Positions 40,722-49,531 of a stretch of 64,000 nt of DNA are shown here, piece by piece. The position numbers were made by a program, and so were the translations under genes. The stretch's first letter is position 1, and every line of letters starts with the position of its first letter. The notes below the pieces were generated by a model. It made no database searches, had not been told where the DNA came from, and saw only the letters and a list, made by a program, of their open reading frames with translations. This stretch comes from Vogesella sp. XCS3 (GTDB taxonomy: Bacteria; Pseudomonadota; Gammaproteobacteria; Burkholderiales; Chromobacteriaceae): contig NZ_CP085530.1 in NCBI RefSeq assembly GCF_020616155.1, positions 2,051,001 through 2,115,000 on the forward strand, written 5' to 3'.

Positions 40722-41660
40722 TTATCGCCCTATTAGCCTGCCAAGCCAGGCGGACACGCCGCGCGGGGGCTCGGGGGTAACGTAGTTTTTGTCCCGTAGC
40801 CGCTTTTGCATTTCACTCAGGCTAGCCAGACGGGTGAGCGGGTCCAGCCCCAGGCAATCGTCTACCAATGCCAGAAGTTCCGGGGAGTAATAACGGGCAA
40901 ACGCCTTGCTAGCCGGTACCACTTTGTCCTGTTTCAGACGCAGATCCGCCGACGGCAGCTTGTCGCCCCCCATAGCCATGTACATGCAGGCACCGAGCGC
41001 ATAGATATCGGTCCACGGGCCCAGCTTGGCCTGGGCATCATACTGCTCGGGCGCAGCATAGCCAGGAGTAAACATGCTGGCCAAATGCTGGACACGCCCC
41101 AATGTCTGGCGGGCGGCACCGAAATCCAGCAACACCGGTGTACCGTTGCGACGCAGGTAAATATTGGCCGGCTTGATATCCAGATGCAGCAAATGCTGCA
41201 GATGCACTTCGCGCAGACCACCGATCAACTCGGCAAACAAGCGGCGCAGACGCGGTTCGGCAATGCCCTGCGGCGACAGCTCGATCTCCTTGGCCAGCGG
41301 GCGTCCTTCGGTATAGTCCATCACCATGTAAACGGTCTGGTTGGCACGAAAGAAGTTACTCACCCTGACAATATTGGGGTGCTGGATAGCGGCCAGGATA
41401 CGTGCCTCTTCAAAAAAGCACTTCAAGCCCAGCTTGAATGCCTCCCGATCCAGCTCGTTCAACACCGTGACATCGGATTTGCCACGCCGCCCGGTCATGG
41501 AGAGTGGCAAATACTCTTTGATCGCGTATTTACGGTCGTACTGGTCCAGCGCCAGATAAACCTCGCTAAAACCACCAGAGCTCAGGCTGCGCACCACGGT
41601 GTAATCTTCCAGCCGTGTGCCTACCGGTAGTGCTCGCTGCTTGGATTGCGTAGTGTCCAT
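40722..41660 (-). CDS. Hanks-type Ser/Thr protein kinase
   Basis: 312-aa soluble kinase. Glycine loop LSSGGFSEVYLAL, invariant Lys in KYAIKEYLP, helix-C Glu in FFEEARILAAI, catalytic loop HLDIKPANIYL (Leu in place of the usual Arg of HRD), DFG in VLLDFGAARQ, and the P+1/APE box FTPGYAAPEQYD. The missing HRD Arg suggests that activation does not need activation-loop phosphorylation. No transmembrane or FHA domain is present. It is followed directly by its phosphatase. Similar pairs next to yicC occur in other betaproteobacteria, as far as I recall. Confidence 0.93.
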   Translation of the reverse strand: MDTTQSKQRALPVGTRLEDYTVVRSLSSGGFSEVYLALDQYDRKYAIKEYLPLSMTGRRGKSDVTVLNELDREAFKLGLKCFFEEARILAAIQHPNIVRVSNFFRANQTVYMVMDYTEGRPLAKEIELSPQGIAEPRLRRLFAELIGGLREVHLQHLLHLDIKPANIYLRRNGTPVLLDFGAARQTLGRVQHLASMFTPGYAAPEQYDAQAKLGPWTDIYALGACMYMAMGGDKLPSADLRLKQDKVVPASKAFARYYSPELLALVDDCLGLDPLTRLASLSEMQKRLRDKNYVTPEPPRGVSAWLGRLIGR

Positions 41661-41740
41661 TGTTATAGTGTGCCAGCCTCAGGATCGATAGAACGATCCG
41701 GGGTCAGTTTCCAATTATTCATTCCGTTTCGGGAGCCCCC

Positions 41741-42607
41741 ATGATTTTAAGCATGACAGGCTTTGCCTCTACCACCCGTGAATTCCCGGGTGGCCTGTTA
41801 TCCATCGAGCTGCGTGCGGTCAACCACCGCTATCTTGACGTGCAAATGCGTCTGCCGGAAGAGCTGCGTATCATCGAACCACAATTGCGCGAGCTGATCG
41901 GCGGCCGTGTTACCCGTGGCAAAGTGGAGTGCCGCATTGGCCTGAACCAGACCGACAGCGATACCCCGCAGCTGGAGCTGAACCGCGACACCGTCCAGCG
42001 CCTGCTGGCCGTCAGCGCCGAAGTCCGCGAGCTGGCCCCGCAGGTACGCGACCTGGGCATGGGCGAGCTGTTGCGCTGGCCGGGCGTACTCAAGTCGAAC
42101 TCGCTGGCACCAGAAGTATTGCACCAGCTGTGCCTGGAAGGCCTGAACGCCGTACTGGGCGACTTCCGCGACACCCGCGCGCGCGAAGGCAGCAAACTGG
42201 CCCAGGTACTGCTAGACCGCATCAGCGGCATGGACCACATTATCGCAGAGGTCAAGCCACGCCTGCCGGTTATTCTGGAAGCATACCGCACCAGGTTGGC
42301 CGCACGTCTGCAAGAAGCGCTGGGCAACGTAGACGACGACCGCATCAAGCAGGAGTTTGCCCTGTTTGCCCAAAAGATCGATGTCGACGAAGAGCTGGAA
42401 CGCCTGACCACACACCTGGCCGAAGTACGACGCATCCTCAAAACCGGTGGCCAGGTGGGCAAACGCCTGGACTTCCTGATGCAGGAACTGAACCGCGAAG
42501 CCAACACACTGGGCTCCAAGTCGGTTTCCACCGAAACCACCCAGGCCTCGGTAGAGCTGAAAGTACTGATCGAACAGATGCGCGAGCAAATTCAGAACGT
42601 GGAGTAA
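41741..42607 (+). CDS. yicC: YicC family endoribonuclease-like protein
   Basis: 288 aa. N-terminal YicC_N (ILSMTGFASTTREFPGGLLS, EIRAVNHRY-type LRAVNHRYLDVQMRLPEEL) and C-terminal DUF1732 (RLDFLMQELNREANTLGSKS). E. coli YicC is reported to be an RNase. The ATG follows GGGAG. Often followed by gmk; here a terminator and a converging gene follow instead, so gmk must lie elsewhere. Transcribed divergently from the kinase-phosphatase pair over an 80-bp gap. Confidence 0.94.
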   Translation: MILSMTGFASTTREFPGGLLSIELRAVNHRYLDVQMRLPEELRIIEPQLRELIGGRVTRGKVECRIGLNQTDSDTPQLELNRDTVQRLLAVSAEVRELAPQVRDLGMGELLRWPGVLKSNSLAPEVLHQLCLEGLNAVLGDFRDTRAREGSKLAQVLLDRISGMDHIIAEVKPRLPVILEAYRTRLAARLQEALGNVDDDRIKQEFALFAQKIDVDEELERLTTHLAEVRRILKTGGQVGKRLDFLMQELNREANTLGSKSVSTETTQASVELKVLIEQMREQIQNVE

Positions 42608-42631
42608 GCATTCCGCAATACCCGGCAAGCA

Positions 42632-42660
42632 ACAAGGCCGCCCATCACGGGCGGCCTTGT
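42632..42660. terminator. Bidirectional intrinsic terminator
   Basis: ACAAGGCCGCCC (42632-42643) with GGGCGGCCTTGT (42649-42660), five-base loop. It serves both yicC and the converging flagellar/reductase operon. Confidence 0.85.
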
Positions 42661-42665
42661 TACTG

Positions 42666-43535
42666 TCAGGCGTTATCCGCCCAGATCAGACGGGCAATGG
42701 CGGACGAGTCCAGTTCGCCTTCGCCGTTGGCTACCAGCTGGCTGATCAGCCCGGCCACGCGCTCAGCCTCGGGCAGACGAATGCCCAGCTCACGTGCCGT
42801 GTCCAGAACAATGCCCATATCTTTCTGATGCAGCTTGGCCTTGAAGCCGGGGGCGTAGTTGTCGTCGATCATGCGCTGGCCGTGCACGTCCAGCACCTTG
42901 CTGCCGGCAAAACCGCCCAGCAGCGCCTGGCGTACCGGCGCCGGGTCCACACCGCAGGCCTGTGCCAGCTTCATCACCTCGGCGACTGCCGCAATACCGA
43001 CCCCTACCGCAATCTGGTTGCATGCCTTGGCTACCTGGCCGGCGCCGCTCGCGCCGATATGGGTAATGGTCTTGCCCATGGCGGCCAGCACCGGACGTAC
43101 CTTATCCAGTGCAGCCGCATCGCCGCCCACCATGATGGTGAGGGTACCGTTGATAGCGCCGACTTCACCACCGGACACCGGGCAATCCAGAAAGCTGATA
43201 CCGCGGGTAGCAAGGTTGGCCGCGATGTCACGAGCACCGATGGGCGAGATGGTACTCATGTCGATACACACCAGCCCCGGGCGGGCTGCGCTGGCCACAC
43301 CATCGTCACCCAGTAGTAGCGCGGCGACGTCGGCGGTATCGGACACATTGGTGATCAACACGTCCACCTTTGCGGCCAACTCGGCCACGCTGGGCACCCA
43401 GTGGGCACCATCGTCAATCAGGCTGGCGGCGGTTTCCGGACGGCGTGCCCATACTGCCACCTCAAAGCCGGCGCGCAGAAGGTTGCTGACGCAGGGGCGT
43501 CCCATGATGCCCAGACCGATATATCCCACTTTCAT
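42666..43535 (-). CDS. 2-hydroxy-3-oxopropionate reductase / beta-hydroxyacid dehydrogenase family
   Basis: 289-aa NAD(P)-dependent oxidoreductase. Rossmann motif VGYIGLGIMGRPCVSNLL at the start, substrate loop FLDCPVSGGEVGAINGTLT near 120, and catalytic Lys in GQVAKACNQI near 170. Tartronate semialdehyde, 3-hydroxyisobutyrate and related acids are possible substrates. It overlaps the stop of the flagellar FlhB-like gene (ATGA), an odd partner; see findings. The end lies 5 bp from the terminator at 42632-42660. Confidence 0.9.
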   Translation of the reverse strand: MKVGYIGLGIMGRPCVSNLLRAGFEVAVWARRPETAASLIDDGAHWVPSVAELAAKVDVLITNVSDTADVAALLLGDDGVASAARPGLVCIDMSTISPIGARDIAANLATRGISFLDCPVSGGEVGAINGTLTIMVGGDAAALDKVRPVLAAMGKTITHIGASGAGQVAKACNQIAVGVGIAAVAEVMKLAQACGVDPAPVRQALLGGFAGSKVLDVHGQRMIDDNYAPGFKAKLHQKDMGIVLDTARELGIRLPEAERVAGLISQLVANGEGELDSSAIARLIWADNA

Positions 43536-43891
43536 TGTTTGGCTCCGTTATCTGCCGCGACGGCAACAGGGGGGGGCCGGCGCATGGCCAGCCATTGTGC
43601 AAAGTCGAGTTTTTCGCCCTTGGCGTGCTGTTCCAGGAAATAGACAAAAGCCAATACCTCGGCCACGGCGCGGTAAAGCTCGGGCGGGATATGGCTGTCC
43701 AGGTCCACCTGCATCAGCAGGTTGACCAGCTCGGGGGAGTCGTGCACGAACACGCCCGCGTCTTTGGCGTGCTCGATGATGCGCTCGGCCGTCTGGCCGT
43801 AGCCTTTGGCTACGACAGTTGGCGCACTGGCGCCATCCTTGTACTTGAGCGCTACCGCGGAGCGGCGGCCATCAGCCCGTACTGGCTTCAT
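43532..43891 (-). CDS. FlhB C-terminal-domain-like protein (FlhX/FhlB type)
   Basis: 119-aa protein resembling only the cytoplasmic switch domain of FlhB: SAVALKYKDGASAPTVVAKG, then ERIIEHAKDAGVFVHDSPEL and VDLDSHIPPELYRAVAEVLAFVYFLE. The NPTH self-cleavage site before the VALKY strand is absent (RADGRR instead). Such short paralogues often stand next to fliK and are thought to modulate the flagellar export switch. It overlaps fliK by 20 bp and the reductase gene by 4 bp. Confidence 0.88.
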   Translation of the reverse strand: MKPVRADGRRSAVALKYKDGASAPTVVAKGYGQTAERIIEHAKDAGVFVHDSPELVNLLMQVDLDSHIPPELYRAVAEVLAFVYFLEQHAKGEKLDFAQWLAMRRPPPVAVAADNGAKQ

Positions 43892-45380
43892 GTCTTACCT
43901 GCAAGCTGGCCAGTGCCAGACCGGCGGCTTCCATCGAGCCGGCCAGCTGCTGACGGTATTGTTCTATCAGGGTGGCGGCTTCGGGGTTATCGGTATCAAA
44001 GGTGAGCTGCACCTGGTTACCTACCAGACGCAAGCGTGCGGCCAGGCCGCCCAATGCCGGCAAACTCATGGCCAGGTTGGTATGCCATGCGCGCATCTCT
44101 TGCTGGCCGTTACCCTCGCGCTCACCGCCCTGCTCGGGCTGGATCTGCCATTGTACCAGCTGGCCGGGCCACGCTTGGCCGGTGTACATGAACTGGTGCT
44201 GCTCCAGGGTATCAAGCTGGCGCTGTACCAAGTGGCCCGCTTCAGGCGTTACGACGTGCTTGGCGGCACTCGCGTCGGCAGTCGTCAGGGGCGTTGCCAG
44301 CCGCGCCTGCGGCTCTTGCTTGAGCTCATCCAGCGACAGGCGGCCATCGACCCAGGCTTTCTGATGGGCTTCGTAGAATACCCCACTCTTTTCAACCGTG
44401 GCCTTGAGGTGGGTTTCGTGCGCGGGTGCCGGCTGTGCCGGGTCGGGCAGCAAAGCCGCCTGGGTGGCATGGGCACGTAACGCAGCAGGCATAGCGGCCA
44501 ACCCTGCGGCCAGGCGGTTGGCAATGACATCCGACAGCGGCTTTCCTTCCAACTGCGCGGCAGCAGGCAAGGCATTGGCCAGTGAGGCAGAGGCCGCCGT
44601 TGCGGTAGACCCCTGCACGGTATTGCCTGATGCCAACAGGCTGCTCAGATAGCGCGAAGCGGTGCTAAACGATACAGGGGCTGATTTGTCGCTGGCAGCG
44701 GCTTGCGACAGATTGACTTGGGTAAAACTGAGTACCGGCTCAGTAGCACGCACGCGCAACATTAAAGGGTCGGCGCGCAGTGCCTGGCCATCTCCGGGTG
44801 CTTTCAGGGTAAACGCTGCATTTTTTACCAGAACGGCAGCACTACCATCAGGTAGACGTTCTGCCACTCTGGCCATCACCCATTCGCCAGACTGGAAAGC
44901 CGGTAGCTTGCCCTGTGGCTGGGTAAGAGTTTCCAGCTCGACCCCCTCGCTGCCTGCGGCCAACTGCAGGGCTTGGGCCAGGGCCTGCGACTGCTTGGTG
45001 CTTGGCGTATCCGCAGGCGAAGGCGCGGGTTTGAGATCGTCGGCATCCAGCAGCAGGAAGGCCAGCGGCTGGGTAGTAGCCACCCGCAACCGCAGGTCTT
45101 CGCCTTGCAGCGTGGCTCCCTGCGGCACATTCAGCAAAAATGGTTCGCCCTTTATCTGGGCCGCGATACGGCCATCAGGCAGACGCTCGCTGATCTTGGC
45201 CAGAATGGTTTCGCCACCTTGCAGTACCGGCATGCGCGCCGGGGTACTACTGGCTTCCAGCAGTAAACGCCCCTGCTCTCGGCTAAGCTTGATGGCCTGT
45301 GCTGCGCTAAGGGGGTTGCCGGCCAGCTCGGATGTACCTGTCTGCAGACCGGGCAAACCCTGGGAGAGTGGGGAGATCAT
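43872..45380 (-). CDS. fliK: Flagellar hook-length control protein FliK
   Basis: Secreted ruler and switch protein. 502 aa. Low-complexity Ala/Gln/Leu-rich N-terminal two thirds with repeated blocks (ISERLPDGRIAAQIKGEPF and VAERLPDGSAAVLVKNAAF). The C-terminal Flg_hook domain from about 385 contains LALSL-type MSLPALGGLAARLRLVGNQ and TLIEQYRQQLAGSMEAAGL. Function is by domain; it overlaps FlhB-like downstream and the DUF2802 gene upstream by 4 bp. Confidence 0.87.
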   Translation of the reverse strand: MISPLSQGLPGLQTGTSELAGNPLSAAQAIKLSREQGRLLLEASSTPARMPVLQGGETILAKISERLPDGRIAAQIKGEPFLLNVPQGATLQGEDLRLRVATTQPLAFLLLDADDLKPAPSPADTPSTKQSQALAQALQLAAGSEGVELETLTQPQGKLPAFQSGEWVMARVAERLPDGSAAVLVKNAAFTLKAPGDGQALRADPLMLRVRATEPVLSFTQVNLSQAAASDKSAPVSFSTASRYLSSLLASGNTVQGSTATAASASLANALPAAAQLEGKPLSDVIANRLAAGLAAMPAALRAHATQAALLPDPAQPAPAHETHLKATVEKSGVFYEAHQKAWVDGRLSLDELKQEPQARLATPLTTADASAAKHVVTPEAGHLVQRQLDTLEQHQFMYTGQAWPGQLVQWQIQPEQGGEREGNGQQEMRAWHTNLAMSLPALGGLAARLRLVGNQVQLTFDTDNPEAATLIEQYRQQLAGSMEAAGLALASLQVRHEASTG

Positions 45381-45769
45381 GCAGTAGGACTATTGCGGTA
45401 CAAGGAAAGGATCAACTCGGCCTCGCTGCGCGAGATACCGCAGCGTTCGGCCACATCCGCAGTAGAGAAGCCACGCTTGAACAGCTCGATAGCCTGGTTA
45501 TAGGGGCTGGCGCCCTCAGTAGTGGCGAGTGGCTGCTGGCGAGGCTGCGGTCTGACAGGGGGAGGGACTACGGTAGCGTCGGTGCGTGGTGCCGGAGGTA
45601 TCTCCTGCACCGTGCGCTGCAAGGCACTGATTTGTCGCTGCAAGTGGTCAAAGGTACTGGCTTCAACCCTGCGCTCGGACTCCATCATGTCAATACGACG
45701 CCAGAGCCAGAACACAATGCCGGACTGCAGCACGACAATCAAAAATAATAGCCAATCGGTGGTATTCAT
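45377..45769 (-). CDS. DUF2802 membrane protein
   Basis: 130 aa from ATG 45769. One N-terminal transmembrane helix (DWLLFLIVVLQSGIVFWLW), a coiled segment, a Pro-rich linker and a C-terminal HTH-like DUF2802 motif (IELFKRGFSTADVAERCGIS followed by RSEAELILSLYR). Members of this family sit in flagellar operons of beta- and gammaproteobacteria, function unknown. Overlaps fliK by 4 bp. Confidence 0.82.
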   Translation of the reverse strand: MNTTDWLLFLIVVLQSGIVFWLWRRIDMMESERRVEASTFDHLQRQISALQRTVQEIPPAPRTDATVVPPPVRPQPRQQPLATTEGASPYNQAIELFKRGFSTADVAERCGISRSEAELILSLYRNSPTA

Positions 45770-45811
45770 CACAGGCTCCGGGGTCTGAGCAGCCAAAACA
45801 GCAGCTGAAGC

Positions 45812-46117
45812 CTAGCGGTATACGGTAGATATCTTCTGCTGCTGGCGTAAACTCTGCAGCATCTCGGAAAGCTCGTGATGACGGCTGGCAACCAGCGTTT
45901 CCATCTGTTGATTTTGCTGCAAGGTTTCTATCAATATGGCACGTGTTTGCTCATCCAGCGCGTCGACTTGCAAGCTTTCGCGAAGGCGGGCAAAGCATGG
46001 GTCGCGCTGCTCATCCAGCAACAGCCAAGCCTCCCAGTCTTCGCACTGCGCGACAGCCAGCATCTGGGCGGTGAGCTCGGAATAACGCGACAATATTGCA
46101 ATATCCCAACCAGCCAT
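45812..46117 (-). CDS. fliT: FliT-like flagellar chaperone
   Basis: 101-aa all-helical protein in the FliT position after fliS. Sequence is weakly conserved, as usual: YSELTAQMLAVAQCEDWEAW near the start, and LIETLQQNQQMETLVASRHH. FliT is the chaperone for the cap protein FliD. ATG 46117 follows the fliS stop by one base. The identity relies mainly on position and size. Confidence 0.75.
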   Translation of the reverse strand: MAGWDIAILSRYSELTAQMLAVAQCEDWEAWLLLDEQRDPCFARLRESLQVDALDEQTRAILIETLQQNQQMETLVASRHHELSEMLQSLRQQQKISTVYR

Positions 46118-46118
46118 C

Positions 46119-46541
46119 TCAAACCTGCCCAACCCGCTGTCCAGCCCCCTGCATCTTGTCCAGCTGTTTCCAGGCTCCGAGCAGGTCTTCGAGCAGCAAA
46201 ATCACCTCACCCAGTATTTCAGCGTCATTCTTCATGTTTGCCACACCAAGACGGTGCTTCATGTAGAGGTATAACTCCCGTAGGTTGGCAGTCACCTCAC
46301 CACCTTTTTCAAGGTTAAGCACCGTATCCAGGCCATTGATAATGTCCAGGCCCTTACCGATGAGTTTGCCTTTTGCAATGTAGTTGTTAAGTGCAATCTC
46401 GCCCTGCGCCTTGCGTAGAGCCGAGATAGCGCCTTCGTACAACATTACGATCAAACCGACAGGGCTAGCGCCATATACCGAGGCCTCAAGAGCATCGGAT
46501 TGGTACGCTTTGTTCAATTGCTGCAATGCCAGTCGATTCAT
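46119..46541 (-). CDS. fliS: Flagellin export chaperone FliS
   Basis: 140 aa. AYQSDALEASVYGASPVGLIVMLYEGAI near the N-terminus is the FliS signature; GKGLDIINGLDTVLNLEKGG and LRELYLYMKHRL continue the four-helix bundle. It prevents premature flagellin polymerisation. Located after fliD in the filament operon. Confidence 0.94.
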   Translation of the reverse strand: MNRLALQQLNKAYQSDALEASVYGASPVGLIVMLYEGAISALRKAQGEIALNNYIAKGKLIGKGLDIINGLDTVLNLEKGGEVTANLRELYLYMKHRLGVANMKNDAEILGEVILLLEDLLGAWKQLDKMQGAGQRVGQV

Positions 46542-46571
46542 TTATTATCACCCTGCCGCATTTTATTAAAA

Positions 46572-47975
46572 TCAACCAAGCATTGATGCCATATAGCTAC
46601 TTTGGTTCTTCATTTTGGCCAACGCAGCATCCAGTGCCGAGAATTGCGTCATATAACGCTTCTGCATCATGTCCAAACGCGCCTGGATCTGGTCCTGCTT
46701 CTGCTTTTCGTACGTGACTTGCTGATTCAGGCTATCGGTACGTACCTGTACCATGCCTTCGGGGCCCAGCATTTTGTTGAGTTTGTCGTTCAGACGGTCA
46801 GCGTACCCATCGGCATTGCTGTTACTGAACAGCTTGTACACTGCCGTTGAGTCTTTATTCAGTGCCTTCTTGAACGCTTCACTATCCAACTTTAGGCTAC
46901 CGTCTTTCTGCAATGCAATACCAGCCTGTGACAAATAACCCAAACCAGACTCAAGCGATACGCCGGCAAGGCCTACTGTCATTTCAGCGGTCAGGTCCTG
47001 CATGATCATGCGAGCACCGCTATCTAGCCTTACCGCCGTCCCTATCACCTTGCCGTCAGCATCGGTAACCTGGCTGCTGCTCTGCTTATACATACTATCG
47101 ATCTGGCTTTTGATTTTATTGAAGCCATCAACAAACGCCTGCACATTCTTGATAACAGCGTCGTCATCACGCGTTACGGTGACGGTAGCGGTCCCAGTCT
47201 TGTACAGGTTTAACTCCAGACCGGTCAATGCCTCAGTAACCTTGTTGGAAGATGCCGTAATGGCTACCCCGTTTACCGTGAACTGCGCGTCGCTAGGTGC
47301 TGCGGTGCGTTTGGCCAGGTTGGACGCTGCCGTACTAGTACGGTCAAAATCCAAAAATCCCAAACCCAGTGCCGCGCCGCCCGTCAACGAGAATGCACCA
47401 TCATTACCCGCTTTTTTGCTACTCAGTGCGAGCTTGTAACCATCAGTCCCACTATTGACAACGGAAGCGGAGACATCTCCTCCTTTGGCATTAATGGCGT
47501 CACTGATCGACTGCAGCGACGCATTGGCGCCGATCGTCACGCTCAATGTAGTGCCAGATCCGAAAGCAATGCTCAGATCACCTCCAGTAGCATTACCCAG
47601 ACTTTGAGTATTGGAAGTGATCTTACCTGTGCTGCCGTCATAACTGCTTAGCGCCAATGTCTGAGCGGCCGCCAGCGACGTAACATTTACCACATAGGTG
47701 CCAGAAGCCGCAGTTGAACCTGCACTGGCTTTGACCGCACTTGCATCACTGCTGTCGGTCTTGTTGGCATTCAATGCCGAACCGGAAATCAAGCCTCGCA
47801 GAGATGTCTGAAAATCCGACAAGGTCGATTTCAGCTTACCTAATGACGAGACCTGATTGTTATAAGTATTGATCCGATTCTTGCTGGATGTCATCGGAGC
47901 CTGCTCCAGCGACATCAACTGGGATACCAGTCCCTGCACATCGAAGTTACTGCCGGCGGTGGTGATTGCGGCCAT
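46572..47975 (-). CDS. fliD: Flagellar filament cap protein FliD
   Basis: 467 aa. The N-terminal coiled domain (GSNFDVQGLVSQLMSLEQAP) and C-terminal domain (RLDMMQKRYMTQFSALDAAL, ending QSSYMASMLG) are the conserved FliD ends. The central region varies and is Ser/Ala/Thr-rich. It forms the pentameric filament cap that guides flagellin folding. Confidence 0.95.
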   Translation of the reverse strand: MAAITTAGSNFDVQGLVSQLMSLEQAPMTSSKNRINTYNNQVSSLGKLKSTLSDFQTSLRGLISGSALNANKTDSSDASAVKASAGSTAASGTYVVNVTSLAAAQTLALSSYDGSTGKITSNTQSLGNATGGDLSIAFGSGTTLSVTIGANASLQSISDAINAKGGDVSASVVNSGTDGYKLALSSKKAGNDGAFSLTGGAALGLGFLDFDRTSTAASNLAKRTAAPSDAQFTVNGVAITASSNKVTEALTGLELNLYKTGTATVTVTRDDDAVIKNVQAFVDGFNKIKSQIDSMYKQSSSQVTDADGKVIGTAVRLDSGARMIMQDLTAEMTVGLAGVSLESGLGYLSQAGIALQKDGSLKLDSEAFKKALNKDSTAVYKLFSNSNADGYADRLNDKLNKMLGPEGMVQVRTDSLNQQVTYEKQKQDQIQARLDMMQKRYMTQFSALDAALAKMKNQSSYMASMLG

Positions 47976-47990
47976 GATCTACTCCAGAGG

Positions 47991-48413
47991 CTAAGCCTCG
48001 TCGTGCAGCAGGATACTGCGAAAATCCTCGATGGCCTTCGCAATACGGATGACTTCAGGCGAAGGAATCTGCCTAATCACTTCCTTGCTGCTTTTGTCAA
48101 CTACCTTGACGATCTGCATCTGGGTATCGTCGTCTACCGTGAACTGCAGATCACCCTTGTAAAGCTTTACCGTGTCATTCAGCTTTTTGACGGCATCTGC
48201 CAGGTCTGACTGGCTGAATACCTGCTGATCAGCCTTACTTTTGGCCTGCTCTTTTGCTTCGGTCTCTTTAACGCCACTTACTGCCTTTAAAGTCTCAGGT
48301 TTGATGGTACCCGCAGCCTCTCCGTCTTTGGAGAGCTGTTGCGGCAACTCTACCTGTTGCTTGGCAGTCAGGCCCAAAGGTTGAAAGCCCCCCGTTACTG
48401 ATCCGATTTGCAT
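47991..48413 (-). CDS. flaG: FlaG family protein
   Basis: 140 aa. The last 70 residues carry the FlaG domain (DLADAVKKLNDTVKLYKGDL, FTVDDDTQMQIVKVVDKSSKEV with IRQIPSPEVIRIAKAIED). FlaG influences filament length in polar flagellates. Gene order fliC-flaG-fliD is the usual one. GAGGTA precedes the ATG. Confidence 0.93.
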   Translation of the reverse strand: MQIGSVTGGFQPLGLTAKQQVELPQQLSKDGEAAGTIKPETLKAVSGVKETEAKEQAKSKADQQVFSQSDLADAVKKLNDTVKLYKGDLQFTVDDDTQMQIVKVVDKSSKEVIRQIPSPEVIRIAKAIEDFRSILLHDEA

Positions 48414-48488
48414 GATAAATACCTCATAAAAAAGGACTCCCCCCTACAGCATAATTCAGACCATAGGAGGGAAACCACTTTTCTCACC

Positions 48489-49328
48489 TTAACGTAGCAA
48501 GGACAGCGCAGCCTGCGGCACGGTGTTGGCCTGACCCAGAATGGCAGTACCAGCCTGTTGCAGGATCTGATTACGAGTCAACGAGGCAGTTTCAGAGGCA
48601 AAGTCGGTGTCCATGATACGGCTCTTCGATGCACTAAGGTTCTCCACGTAAGCCTGGGTGTTGGCAATCACAGCCTCGAAACGGTTCTGGATGGAACCGA
48701 AAGTGGCACGCGTATTGGTCACGGTACGGATGGCCGCATCCATAGAAGCAATCGCAGCCGATGCAGAACCGGAGGACGATACGTTCACCGTACCGGTAGC
48801 GGTCAGCGAGCCACTATACGCAGAGATACCAGACAGTTCGACACCACTAGTGGTCACCTGGTTATCTGTAGAGCCAGAGGAGCCTACCTGGAAGGTCAGA
48901 CCGGAGCCACCTGTGAGCAGTTTGGTTCCGTTAAAGTTCGTGGTTTGAACGATACGCGATACTTCCTGAGTCAGTTGGTCTACCTCTTTCTGCAGCTGCG
49001 AACGGTTGTCATCCGAGATGGAGCCGTTAGCCGCCTGCACTGATATTTCACGGATACGCTGCAGGTTGTTTCCTACTTGGCCCAAGGCACTTTCAGCTGT
49101 CTGGGCTACCGAAATACCATCGTAGGCGTTTCGAATACCCTGGGAATTACCCCGGATCTGCGAAGAGAGACCTTCAGAGACCGCCAGACCAGCGGCGTCA
49201 TCCTTGGCAGAGTTTACGCGTAAGCCGGAGGACAGCTTTTGCAGGGAAGAAGCCAGTGCCGAGTTGGACTGGTTCAGGTTGCGCTGCGCATTGAGCGAGG
49301 CAATGTTACTATTTACGATGATAGGCAT
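48489..49328 (-). CDS. fliC: Flagellin, copy 1
   Basis: 279-aa filament subunit. N-terminal D0/D1 (NSNIASLNAQRNLNQSNSAL, KLSSGLRVNSAKDDAAGLAV) and C-terminal D0/D1 (RSQ-type ENLSASKSRIMDTDFASETA, ILQQAGTAILGQANTVPQAA) are complete. The central surface region (about 150-190) is very short and rich in Ser, Thr, Gly and Ala, good acceptor sites for O-glycosylation. Highly similar to the second flagellin at 49532. It has its own sigma-28 promoter at 49403. Confidence 0.98.
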   Translation of the reverse strand: MPIIVNSNIASLNAQRNLNQSNSALASSLQKLSSGLRVNSAKDDAAGLAVSEGLSSQIRGNSQGIRNAYDGISVAQTAESALGQVGNNLQRIREISVQAANGSISDDNRSQLQKEVDQLTQEVSRIVQTTNFNGTKLLTGGSGLTFQVGSSGSTDNQVTTSGVELSGISAYSGSLTATGTVNVSSSGSASAAIASMDAAIRTVTNTRATFGSIQNRFEAVIANTQAYVENLSASKSRIMDTDFASETASLTRNQILQQAGTAILGQANTVPQAALSLLR

Positions 49329-49402
49329 TTTAAACTCCGTTATTATGGCGACTTGGCTCGGAAGCGAACTCCCCGGGTTTTGATACCAATCGCTCTAACA
49401 CT

Positions 49403-49429
49403 CTATCGTCAGTTCTTTATTGCTCTTGA
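49403..49429 (-). promoter_or_regulatory. sigma-28 promoter of flagellin copy 1
   Basis: On the minus strand TCAAGAGC (49422-49429), 11 bases, GACGATAG (49403-49410). This fits FliA promoters (TAAAG or TCAAG, N11 in this register, GCCGATAA) with a weak third and first base in the -10 box. Position 74 bp before the start. Confidence 0.75.
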
Positions 49430-49458
49430 GGCCTTTTTTTAAATTTCTCAAAAAAACC

Positions 49459-49490
49459 CAAAAAAAAATCCCTGGCCGTTGAGCCAGGGA
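49459..49490 (-). terminator. Intrinsic terminator of flagellin copy 2
   Basis: TCCCTGGC (49483-49490 read in reverse) pairs with its complement at 49469-49476, five to six base loop, and a T run follows on the minus strand. It separates the two flagellin units. Confidence 0.88.
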
Positions 49491-49531
49491 CAGAGGTACC
49501 AAATTAGTTTGTATATCGTTGTTAGCTATCC

